The position numbers and the translations under genes are program-made. Under the pieces are notes generated by a model. It saw nothing but the letters and a program-made list of their open reading frames with translations, was not told the origin of the DNA and did no database searches. 10,613 nucleotides of DNA from Myxococcales bacterium (lineage in GTDB: Bacteria; Myxococcota; Bradymonadia; UBA7976; UBA1532): assembly GCA_020430675.1 (NCBI GenBank), contig JAGQJJ010000074.1:1-10613 (forward strand), written 5' to 3'. Shown piece by piece: positions 1-5,617 of the stretch. Every line of letters starts with the position of its first letter. Position 1 is the stretch's first letter.

Positions 1-471
1 GGCGAGAACGACGTCGACCCGGTCACGCCCGGCCTGCAGGACGGGCCGCTGACCGGCGGCGCGCTGCAGACCTGCGAGGTCGACGGGATCTACGACCTCT
101 CGGGCAACCTCAAGGAGTGGGTCGACGAGGCCACCGCCCGGCTCACGCCCCATCTCACCGATTCGCTGCGCGAACGGTGCACGCCGCTGGCCGTCGCTGC
201 CGCCGAAGACACCGCCCGCCGCTCCATCGCCGCGCTGCGCGGCGCGCTTGACGCGCACACCGCCCGCCTTGCGCTCAGCCTCGCCGATGGTTTCGGCGGC
301 GCGATGGAGATGCTGCGGAGTCTGGATTTCGACGACCGCCCGCGCGGCGCGCTCGACGCCGCCGAGCTGGCGCGGTTCTTCGGCGATCACGACCTTGCGC
401 GCGACCTGCTGCTCTTTGCCGCCAGCGAACCTTGCCTCGCCGTGCGGCGCTGGCGCGCCGGTCAGGGCTGA
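1..471 (+). CDS. C-terminal part of an FGE/SUMF1-like protein, probably truncated or fused (5' end outside window)
   Basis: Frame 1 is open from the window edge to TGA at 469-471 (156 codons visible) with G/C-rich third positions throughout. Residues 22-43 carry the formylglycine-generating enzyme (FGE-sulfatase/SUMF1, PvdO-like) signature: a Cys-x-x-x-Gly lead-in followed by IYDLSGNLKEWVDE. In this family the motif lies well before the C-terminus and is followed by a Gly-rich LRGGSY-type strand and a closing GFR motif. None of these follow here. Instead, from about nucleotide 130, the frame continues as Ala/Arg/Leu-rich helical sequence (ATARLTPHLTDS..., then RGALDAAELARFFGDHDLARDL) that I do not recognise. 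The gene may be a degraded or fused FGE-like protein, or the window edge may be an assembly join. It converges on the minus-strand gene ending at 492. The coding call is fairly sure; the function is not. Confidence 0.6.
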   Translation, partial: GENDVDPVTPGLQDGPLTGGALQTCEVDGIYDLSGNLKEWVDEATARLTPHLTDSLRERCTPLAVAAAEDTARRSIAALRGALDAHTARLALSLADGFGGAMEMLRSLDFDDRPRGALDAAELARFFGDHDLARDLLLFAASEPCLAVRRWRAGQG

Positions 472-500
472 TCAGAGCCGATCAGGGCCGATCAGAGATC
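461..500. repeat. 10-bp tandem repeat, four copies, at a convergent gene junction
   Basis: Four back-to-back 10-mers (starting at 461, 471, 481 and 491) follow the pattern (A/G)TCAG(A/G)GCCG with a few substitutions; the last copy is diverged at its 3' end. The array includes the stop codon of the upstream plus-strand gene (469-471) and the stop codon of the minus-strand gene (492-494). It therefore fills the 20-bp space between two convergent genes. It is not a clear stem-loop and has no T-tract. Confidence 0.75.
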
Positions 501-875
501 GAGCTGAAGCTTGCGCACCCGGCGCATGGCGCCCCAGGCCTTCTTCTCGACCTCGGGCGTCTCGGCGCCGTACTGCAACTCGCCGAGCGCCGCGATGAGC
601 GACTTGGGGAATTCGAGCGACAGCCCGTGCAGATCCATGCGATCGAGCACCTTGATGATGCCCGACCCCGCCGAGACCCGCACCGTGGCGTCGCCCTCGA
701 CAAACGCCACGTTGAGCGCATCGAGCAGCGCCTGACCGAAGCCATCGGGCCCCGCAGCCACCTGCTCGGCGCCCGCGGCGTGGGCCGCGTCATGCTCCAC
801 GGCGAACCGCAGGGCCTTTTCAGCCCCAGGCAGATGCTCGCCGACCTTCTTCCACATATCGTCTGAGACAGCCAT
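492..875 (-). CDS. Hypothetical small acidic protein, 127 aa
   Basis: ATG at 875 to TGA at 492 gives 127 residues beginning MAVSDDMWKKVGEHLPG and ending RRVRKLQLDL. No signal peptide, membrane segment or Cys motif is visible, so it is probably cytoplasmic. It is predicted to be mostly helical with a charged C-terminal helix (VEKKAWGAMRRVRK). I recognise no family. Third-position G/C bias is strong in this frame, which supports it as the real gene over the overlapping frames. There is no strong Shine-Dalgarno sequence. It lies 60 bp downstream of the FadL-like gene on the same strand, so it may be the last gene of that operon, although a weak AT-rich stretch (about 885-891) could be part of a separate promoter. 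Confidence 0.7.
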   Translation of the reverse strand: MAVSDDMWKKVGEHLPGAEKALRFAVEHDAAHAAGAEQVAAGPDGFGQALLDALNVAFVEGDATVRVSAGSGIIKVLDRMDLHGLSLEFPKSLIAALGELQYGAETPEVEKKAWGAMRRVRKLQLDL

Positions 876-935
876 GGCCGCGTATTTACGCCGTCACGCC
901 GCCCATGTCCACCCCGAATGGCCTTTGGCCCCGGT

Positions 936-2216
936 TCAGAAATGCACGTTCACGTTGGCGTTGAGGATGCCCACCTGCTGGCTGTGCACGCCGGCCGGAT
1001 CGGGCGACATCTCGCTGTGGCGCACCGTCACCGGCAGGTAGGCGAGGTGGTTGTAGCTGCTGGTCCAGGTCACATGCTCGGCCAGCGCCCACGAGAAGCC
1101 GAGCGCGGCGCCGCCTTTGGGCGCGTCGAAGAGGCTCGGGTCGAGGTGCGACTCGGGCACGGCGCTGGTCTCGCCGCCCAGGCCGCCAAAAAACGCCAGC
1201 GTCGGCCTCCACTGCCAGCGCACGCCGAGGCGCAGGCCGAAGGTGTCGGCGTAGCCCATCATCTTCACCTGATCGACGTCGCCCAGCCCCGGCACTTCGC
1301 GCTTCGCGTCGATGCGCACGTCGTCGTACTGGCTCCACGACACGATCTCGCTCGACGCGCTCAGCGTCCAGCGCGGCGCCACCTGCCACATGGCGCCCAG
1401 GCGCAGCGCGCTGGGCCACGTCGCGGCGAACGTGGCCGGCGTCGAGACGTCGCCGCCGGTCAGCCCCATGAAAAAGTCGTTGCGCGGCACATAGATCGAC
1501 AGCGTGCCCGGCAGGTCGATGTCGACCGATGAGCTGTACGAGACCCCCAACGTCCAGTCATCGCGCTGCCAAGCGAGGCCCGCGGTCCAAGCGAAGGCGT
1601 TGCCGGCGAAATCGAGCAGCGCGCGCCCTTCATTGCCCGGCTGTTCAAGCGGCACGTCGCCGCCGGTGCGCCCGGCGATCTCGGCGCCCAGGTCGAGCGC
1701 CCGATACGACGTCACGCTGGCCCGCACATAGCTCAGCCCCAGCCCGAGATGCAGGCCCGCGATGGGCGTCCACACCGCGGTCGGCGTGACGTAGATCCCG
1801 CGGATGCCGCCATAGATGCCGTGATACCGCTGCGGTCCGTGCGGGTCGTCCCAGACCGAGCCCGAGCCGAAGGGCGCGTAGACGCCCACGCCAAACGTCC
1901 AGTCGCGCAGCCCCAGATCGCTCACCGCGGCCAGCGTCGGCTGCGCGTCGACGCCCGATTGATGCGCCTGGCCGCCGTAGCGCCCGCCGCTGGCCCGCAC
2001 GTAGCGGGCGTCGCGATAGAATAGATTGGCATCGAAATAGAGGTGCGTGCCGTCGAGCAGGCCCAACGCGCCGGGGTTCCAGAAGATCGCTGCGGGCGTG
2101 GCTGCGGCCGGCCCCGCGCTGTCGCCGCCGATCTTCGAGACCAGAAATCCGCCCGCGCCCGCGCTCGTCGGCAGCAGCGCGATCAGCGAAGCCAGGACGA
2201 TCCTCACCAGGGGCAC
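936..2216 (-). CDS. Outer-membrane transport protein, FadL/OmpP1/TodX family
   Basis: This is probably a 14-stranded outer-membrane beta-barrel that lets hydrophobic compounds such as long-chain fatty acids or aromatics diffuse in or out. What is seen: an N-terminal signal peptide (VRIVLASLIALLPTSAGA, likely cut after AGA), then the FadL hatch-like stretch GGFLVSKIGGDSAGPAAATPAAIFWNPGAL. After that come alternating polar/aromatic strands (TFGVGVYAPFG, PSALRLGAMWQV) and a terminal Phe (NANVNVHF), as expected for BAM-inserted barrels. Length (about 426 aa) fits the family. The GTG at 2216 is chosen because a GAGGG lies 6 nt upstream; a second in-frame GTG at 2207 overlaps the upstream stop as GTGA and is the alternative. 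Either way the gene overlaps the preceding lipoprotein gene, indicating translational coupling. The substrate cannot be told from sequence. Confidence 0.85.
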   Translation of the reverse strand: MPLVRIVLASLIALLPTSAGAGGFLVSKIGGDSAGPAAATPAAIFWNPGALGLLDGTHLYFDANLFYRDARYVRASGGRYGGQAHQSGVDAQPTLAAVSDLGLRDWTFGVGVYAPFGSGSVWDDPHGPQRYHGIYGGIRGIYVTPTAVWTPIAGLHLGLGLSYVRASVTSYRALDLGAEIAGRTGGDVPLEQPGNEGRALLDFAGNAFAWTAGLAWQRDDWTLGVSYSSSVDIDLPGTLSIYVPRNDFFMGLTGGDVSTPATFAATWPSALRLGAMWQVAPRWTLSASSEIVSWSQYDDVRIDAKREVPGLGDVDQVKMMGYADTFGLRLGVRWQWRPTLAFFGGLGGETSAVPESHLDPSLFDAPKGGAALGFSWALAEHVTWTSSYNHLAYLPVTVRHSEMSPDPAGVHSQQVGILNANVNVHF

Positions 2217-2998
2217 GTCGCGCCCTCGCGGGTGGCGAAGAACTGGCCCTCCAGGCTCAGGCTGATCGGCGTGTCGGTCACCGTCACCTGCGCGTCGAGC
2301 AACGCCAGGTCGACCCGACCGGCGAAGCAATCGACGCTCTGCACCCGCCCGTCGAGCGCGATGGTCGCGTTGGCCGGCGCGCGCAACAGGTCGGAGAAAT
2401 GCGTCGGCACGACCATGTCGGGCACCGTGCCGATGAAGGCGCCCTCGCCATCGATGGGCACCGGCGCCGGAAACCCGGGCCCCGCCGTGTCGGGCGTGCT
2501 CGGGTCGCGCAGCTCCAGCGCCAAGGTCGCCGTGCCTTCGGTCAGCGCGCCCGCCTGCGTGGCCACGCCGATGAAATGCACCTCGATCGCGCCGCCCAGC
2601 GGGTTTTGCAGCGTGCCTTCGATGGTGAAGCGGCCGGTCAGATCGTCTTCGGCTTCCAACTCGGCCGGCCCATCGGGCAGGGCCGGCGGCGCCATCTCGG
2701 GCGCGGGCGCCGCCAGCACCGCGGGCGGGGCTTCATCGGGCAGATCGCTGCCCGGCTCGATGGGCGGATCGCCGCAACCGAGCGCAAGAAGTGCGTGAGA
2801 GATCGTCGCGAGCGGCGGGAGACCACGCCAGATCTGGCCTCGCGCAGCTTGAGGGCGCGGAGCGCTACTGGTGGTATCGCGAGCAGGCCGAGAGCGAGCA
2901 AGGCCGGAGATGGTGCGGGATCGCGCCGCGCAGCAGATGCGCTCGCGCACTTCTTGCGCAAGCGCCAAGGCCGCGAGGAACGGCCATCGGCGGTTCAC
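2204..2998 (-). CDS. Secreted beta-rich lipoprotein gene with an in-frame insertion inside its signal peptide
   Basis: GTG at 2998 overlaps the TGA of the upstream gene (GTGA), and the frame runs to TGA at 2204 (264 aa). Residues 1-14 (MNRRWPFLAALALA) are the start of a signal peptide. Residues 15-72 are an Arg-rich stretch encoded by an inserted element (see 2782-2962). From residue 73 the lipobox end LGC (Cys75) and a mature lipoprotein start, GDPPIEPGSD, resume. Without the 58 inserted residues the protein would be a 206-aa lipoprotein with a standard signal. The mature part has an acidic/Pro/Ala-rich tether, then a beta-rich domain (about residues 120-264; FTIEGTLQNPLGGAIEVHF, ATIALDGRVQSVDCFAGRV, ISLSLEGQFF) with two Cys. 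I do not recognise the domain. Its overlap with the FadL-like gene suggests a periplasmic or outer-membrane partner role. As it stands the protein may be mis-targeted. Confidence 0.75.
   Translation of the reverse strand: MNRRWPFLAALALAQEVRERICCAARSRTISGLARSRPARDTTSSAPRPQAARGQIWRGLPPLATISHALLALGCGDPPIEPGSDLPDEAPPAVLAAPAPEMAPPALPDGPAELEAEDDLTGRFTIEGTLQNPLGGAIEVHFIGVATQAGALTEGTATLALELRDPSTPDTAGPGFPAPVPIDGEGAFIGTVPDMVVPTHFSDLLRAPANATIALDGRVQSVDCFAGRVDLALLDAQVTVTDTPISLSLEGQFFATREGATCPW
2782..2962. mobile_element. Small MITE/RPE-like element with terminal inverted repeats, inserted in frame
   Basis: The ends at 2782-2799 and 2942-2959 are inverted repeats matching at 17 of 18 positions (14 identical outermost bases, GCGCAAGAAGTGCG). 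A 7-bp direct repeat GCGCAAG lies at 2782-2788 and 2956-2962, exactly 174 bp apart, as expected for a target-site duplication. Removing one repeat copy plus the 167 bp between them joins GCG-CTT-GCG to CTC-GGT-TGC in the coding strand, giving a perfect lipoprotein signal peptide. The insert length is a multiple of three and its frame has no stop. The interior holds a 12-bp perfect palindrome, GCCAGATCTGGC (2827-2838), and no transposase, so any mobility would be in trans. No second copy is present in the window, and I cannot assign it to a known element family. Confidence 0.75.
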
Positions 2999-3969
2999 GG
3001 GCACCGACACACGATGCCCAGCGCCGGCTCCTCGCCGCAGACCTCGGCGTTGATGTCGCCGCAGGCCACGTTGGCGCGGTTGGCGAAGCGGGCGGGGTCG
3101 CCCTGGCACGTCTCCATGCAGGTGCCGGTGATCTGCCCGCCGAACACGTTGAGCGTGCCGGCATCGCAGATGTCGGCCAGGCAGGTCAGCACCTGCTGGC
3201 AGGCCCGGTTGCAGTCGACCGCGGGCGGCGGGTCGGGATCGGGCGCCGGCGGCGGATCGGGATCGTTCGGTGGCGGCGGGTCGGGATCGGGCGCGGGCGG
3301 CGGGTCGGGATCGGGCGCCACCGGCGCGCCCGGGCAGCCACACCAGCCGGCCAGCCCCGGAATGCTCGCGCAAAGTCCTGGCATCATCTCGCGGCGGCAG
3401 CGCAAATCATCGATGTCATCGGGATCGCCGAAGTCGTCACCGCGGCGGCAGGCCAGCACGCAGAGGTCGACGGCGTCGCGGTCGAAGTTGGCCGCGATGT
3501 CGGGCTCGCACTGATCGTGCAGGCAATCGGCCATGTCTTCGCAGGCTTCGATGCAATCGCCCAGGCTGTTGTCATTCGGCCGGCTGCAATCGACGTCCTC
3601 ATGCACGCCGCAGGCGAAGTCGAGGTCAAAATCGGGCGGCGGCGGCGGCGCGGGCGGCGGCGCGGGTGGATCGGGCTCGACCGGCTCAGGGTCGGCGGGC
3701 GGGTCGGGGTCGGCGGGTGGATCCGGGTCGGCCGGCGGATTGGGATCAGCCGGCGGCGCCATCGAAGGCGGCGCCATCGAAGGCGGCTCGGCCGGCGGCC
3801 CCTGGTCGAACTCGGCCGGCTGCGGCGACGGTTCGCCCTCTTCGACGCCGGACAGAGGCGCCGGCGGCAACTCGGCGTCGGCCGACTCGGGCTCGAAGTA
3901 GACCTCGGGCGCGCAACCGCCCACCGCCAGCAATGCGACCAAACCCAATCGATGCCATCGCGCGTTCAT
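2995..3969 (-). CDS. Cys-rich lipoprotein with two ten-cysteine modules and Pro/Asp linkers
   Basis: ATG at 3969 is preceded by a strong GGAGGGG ribosome-binding site; the product is 324 aa. The signal MNARWHRLGLVALLAVGGC has its lipobox Cys at 19. A long Pro/Asp/Ala linker follows (about 58-112, with PPSMA twice and DPPADP repeats). Then comes a Cys-rich region (120-213), a second linker of APDPDPPP repeats (214-251) and a second Cys-rich module (253-324). The modules share the pattern C-x3-C-x5-C-x4-C-x15-C-x3-C-x14/16-C-x7/8-C-x9-C-x-C-P. The even cysteine count suggests up to five disulfides each; the first region has two additional Cys (120, 128). I do not know the family. The protein is probably anchored in the outer membrane and spans outwards on its rigid linkers. 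Its stop overlaps the next gene's GTG by GTGA. Confidence 0.85.
   Translation of the reverse strand: MNARWHRLGLVALLAVGGCAPEVYFEPESADAELPPAPLSGVEEGEPSPQPAEFDQGPPAEPPSMAPPSMAPPADPNPPADPDPPADPDPPADPEPVEPDPPAPPPAPPPPPDFDLDFACGVHEDVDCSRPNDNSLGDCIEACEDMADCLHDQCEPDIAANFDRDAVDLCVLACRRGDDFGDPDDIDDLRCRREMMPGLCASIPGLAGWCGCPGAPVAPDPDPPPAPDPDPPPPNDPDPPPAPDPDPPPAVDCNRACQQVLTCLADICDAGTLNVFGGQITGTCMETCQGDPARFANRANVACGDINAEVCGEEPALGIVCRCP
3224..3319 (-). repeat. Four tandem 24-bp repeats encoding APDPDPPP units
   Basis: Units start at 3224, 3248, 3272 and 3296; three are almost identical and the second is diverged (encoding PPNDPDPP). They lie inside the Cys-rich lipoprotein gene and encode the linker between its two Cys modules. 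Because the repeat is a whole number of codons, slippage would change linker length without breaking the frame. Confidence 0.9.
3755..3784 (-). repeat. Two tandem 15-bp repeats encoding PPSMA
   Basis: Two identical 15-bp copies (3755-3769 and 3770-3784) within the first linker of the Cys-rich lipoprotein gene. They border a run of less perfect 18-bp units (about 3690-3754) that encode DPPADP. Confidence 0.85.
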
Positions 3970-4006
3970 GCCATCCCCTCCGGTCCGGCTCGACGACGCT
4001 TGATTG

Positions 4007-4023
4007 AGCAAGAGGTGGGCCAA
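4007..4023 (-). promoter_or_regulatory. Candidate sigma-54 (-24/-12) promoter for the Cys-rich lipoprotein operon
   Basis: On the minus strand the site reads TTGGCCCACCTCTTGCT. It has the invariant GG and GC dinucleotides separated by ten bases, and a good match to the RpoN consensus YTGGCACGRNNNTTGCW. The expected start point is about 12 bp downstream, leaving a leader of about 27 nt before the ATG at 3969 with its GGAGG. The related site before 5440 sits at nearly the same distance from its start codon. The match is by eye only. Confidence 0.5.
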
Positions 4024-4168
4024 CGCGATCCACCCCTGCGGCGGGCCATTGAGGTCACATCGGCGACGCAGCGCGCTGAGAAACGGCGCGTCGCGCCGCG
4101 ATTCGATCGATGTCGCGTTGAGATCCGACCCCGTCCGGGGTGTGTCGCGCGGGTCTCGCTCGCGGGTC

Positions 4169-4183
4169 ACTGGAGTCTCCAGT
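4169..4183. promoter_or_regulatory. Perfect 7-bp inverted repeat, possible operator or upstream activator site
   Basis: ACTGGAG-T-CTCCAGT is a perfect inverted repeat with a one-base centre. It lies 10 bp past the stop of the HExxH lipoprotein gene and about 150 bp upstream of the sigma-54-like element. This fits the usual position of an enhancer-binding-protein site. It has no T-tract and a loop too short for a normal hairpin terminator, but a terminator role is not excluded. Confidence 0.35.
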
Positions 4184-4192
4184 CACCAGCGC

Positions 4193-5440
4193 TCAGCGAT
4201 CCGCATCGCGGAACTGGCCGCCGGCGCAGCCGAGCCAGTCGCCCTGGCGCCAGACCACCTTGCCGGCGGCCGTGCCGCTGCATTTGTCGACCGCGTCGGG
4301 CACGCCGTCGCCGTCCGCGTCCGGCCCGCCGCCGGCCAGCCCGGCGTCCTTGAACTGCCCCGACGCGCAGCCCTTCCACTCGCCGAACGTCCACACCGGC
4401 CGCCCGGCGGGCGAGGCGCTGCATTGGTCGTCGGCGTCGGCGATGCCATCGCCATCGGTGTCGGCCGGTCCGCCCGCCCCCGGATCGGGCTCGGCGGGCG
4501 GCTGCAGGTCATCGGGCATCAGGCCATCGCCAAACAGCACCGCGTTGGCCCACGCCTCGCCGAAGAGCCGCCGCGCAAACGCGCGCATGGCCTCGGCGTC
4601 GGCCGAACTGCGCAGGTTGTTGTACAGCGTCTCCTGCGCGTCGTAGCGGAAGGGCTCCATGTCGCGCCCGGCGCGGAAGATGGTCATCGCGCGCTTGGTA
4701 TTGAAGGCGAGGAACTCCTTGAACTGCGTCTCGCGGCCAAAATACGCCGCGTCGTTCTGCTCGACCGCCATGGCCACCGCCAGGGCATAGATGGTGAACT
4801 CGATGCCGCCCGCGACGCCATCGCGCCAGCCGCGATGCCATCGCCCGCGCTGCACCATGTCAACGCCCACCGCGCCGCCGTTCACATAGGCGTTCCACTC
4901 ATCGAAGACATAGAGCGGGGTGTCATCCCATGACGGGCTGCCGCTGATATACAGCGTGTAACGCGAGCCGCGCAGGCTCTGCGGCACGAACGGCGCCACA
5001 TGCGACTTGCGAATGCCCGGCTCGGGGATGACCACCGCGCGCCCGTCGAGCACGTAGAAGCCATTGGCCCGCCGGCCAGTGTCATTGTGGTTGTTGCGCA
5101 CGTCGGAGTGGATGCCATGCGAGGTCTCATGCCCGTGGGTGATGGGATCCTCATCGTAGTAGGTGCTGCCATACGAGGGCGGCAGGTGATCGAGGATGTC
5201 GATCAGCACCGGGCCCAGATCCCGGCGTGGATCCTGCCGCGTGGCGGGGTAGGGCAGAAAGCGCAGCCCGGCGCCCGGCTCGCCGGCAAAGTGGGATGAC
5301 CCGAGCTTCGGCGCGCAGTCCACGGCGGCGCAGTCGATGGGCGGCGCGGCTTCGGCCAGCGCCTCATCGGTCAGATCGCCACAACCGACGGCAAAGACGC
5401 CCAGCAGGGCCAAGACGGCAACGAGCAGTGCAGCGCGCAT
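4193..5440 (-). CDS. Lipoprotein with HExxH motif and C-terminal thrombospondin type-3-like repeats (putative zinc metallopeptidase)
   Basis: ATG at 5440 is preceded by GAGGAG at good spacing; the product is 415 aa. MRAALLVAVLALLGVFAVGC is a lipoprotein signal with Cys20. After a short acidic segment, the central domain (about 45-310) carries HETSH at 104-108 within ITHGHETSHGIHSDVRNN, an HExxH zincin-type motif rich in further His/Asp. An FDEWNAYVNGG segment downstream could supply a third ligand. A Pro/Glu/Asp linker follows. Two tandem repeats of about 45 residues (about 327-415) start DxDGDGxxDxxDxC, the calcium-binding type-3 pattern, and end W-x-GCA-x-GQF-x-D. Protease activity is an inference from the motif; I do not recognise the family. 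It is likely surface-exposed or periplasmic. It appears to be its own transcription unit, with a sigma-54-like promoter upstream. Confidence 0.8.
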   Translation of the reverse strand: MRAALLVAVLALLGVFAVGCGDLTDEALAEAAPPIDCAAVDCAPKLGSSHFAGEPGAGLRFLPYPATRQDPRRDLGPVLIDILDHLPPSYGSTYYDEDPITHGHETSHGIHSDVRNNHNDTGRRANGFYVLDGRAVVIPEPGIRKSHVAPFVPQSLRGSRYTLYISGSPSWDDTPLYVFDEWNAYVNGGAVGVDMVQRGRWHRGWRDGVAGGIEFTIYALAVAMAVEQNDAAYFGRETQFKEFLAFNTKRAMTIFRAGRDMEPFRYDAQETLYNNLRSSADAEAMRAFARRLFGEAWANAVLFGDGLMPDDLQPPAEPDPGAGGPADTDGDGIADADDQCSASPAGRPVWTFGEWKGCASGQFKDAGLAGGGPDADGDGVPDAVDKCSGTAAGKVVWRQGDWLGCAGGQFRDADR

Positions 5441-5617
5441 GGGGACTCCTCGGTCGATGCGGCGCTGGCCCTCAGTACAAACCGCGTGCCAAAGCTGTGA
5501 CGTCGACGCCCCGCGGCCTGCGTGGGCGGTCGGCCCGAATTGCGAGACCTGCATGCCACACATGGCGAGACATCGGCGGCGCTTGAACGGTGCGCGGCGC
5601 TGTGCTCTTTTCGACGC
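5441..5617. other. 177-bp divergent intergenic region
   Basis: This lies between the minus-strand HExxH lipoprotein gene (starts 5440) and the plus-strand CpXC gene (starts 5618). It contains the sigma-54-like site at 5476-5492 for the minus-strand gene. I see no clear promoter for the plus-strand gene, whose ribosome-binding site is also weak. A small inverted repeat, GCCA-N4-TGGC (5554-5565), is the only other structure noted. Confidence 0.6.
5476..5492 (-). promoter_or_regulatory. Candidate sigma-54 (-24/-12) promoter for the HExxH lipoprotein gene
   Basis: On the minus strand it reads TTGGCACGCGGTTTGTA. The -24 half TTGGCACG is a perfect consensus match; the -12 half is TTGT in place of TTGC. 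The spacing is correct. The predicted leader is about 25 nt, almost the same as for the site at 4007-4023. The altered -12 base lowers confidence. Confidence 0.45.

Larger units (their letters stand above)
3970..4192. other. 223-bp intergenic region between two lipoprotein genes
   Basis: This separates the HExxH lipoprotein gene (ends 4193) from the Cys-rich lipoprotein gene (starts 3969). It holds the ribosome-binding site of the latter, a sigma-54-like promoter (4007-4023) and a 15-bp palindrome (4169-4183). No convincing gene or intrinsic terminator was found in it. Confidence 0.7.

Noticed and set aside
918..1532. A plus-strand open frame opposite the FadL-like gene.
   Set aside because: Its translation is His/Arg/Ala-rich with no recognisable features; the opposite strand encodes a complete beta-barrel protein.
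2217..2330. An upstream extension of the FadL-like gene to the ATG at 2330.
   Set aside because: The added residues are Arg/Gly-rich, overlap the preceding lipoprotein gene and would bury the signal peptide; a GTG with a ribosome-binding site fits better.
2782..2959. The inverted repeats as the ends of an invertible phase-variation switch.
   Set aside because: The extra 7-bp direct repeat and the exact restoration of the signal peptide on excision favour insertion. Inverting the segment in silico does not give a better signal peptide. No recombinase is nearby, though inversion cannot be fully excluded.
3224..3319. The 24-bp repeats as a CRISPR-like array.
   Set aside because: The copies are contiguous with no spacers, in frame with the gene, and encode a linker.
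2999..3373. An extension of the interrupted lipoprotein gene to the ATG at 3373.
   Set aside because: The added sequence is an out-of-frame reading of the Cys-rich lipoprotein gene; the GTG at 2998 coupled to the TGA gives a true signal-peptide start.
4165..4195. An intrinsic terminator after the HExxH lipoprotein gene.
   Set aside because: The palindrome has a one-base centre and no T-tract on the minus strand, so it is reported only as a possible regulatory site.
2791..4353. A long plus-strand open frame (520 codons) across the lipoprotein genes.
   Set aside because: It consists mainly of Gly/Arg/Ile repeats antisense to Pro/Asp linkers and crosses an intergenic region and the inserted element. 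The minus-strand genes have signals, lipoboxes and ribosome-binding sites.
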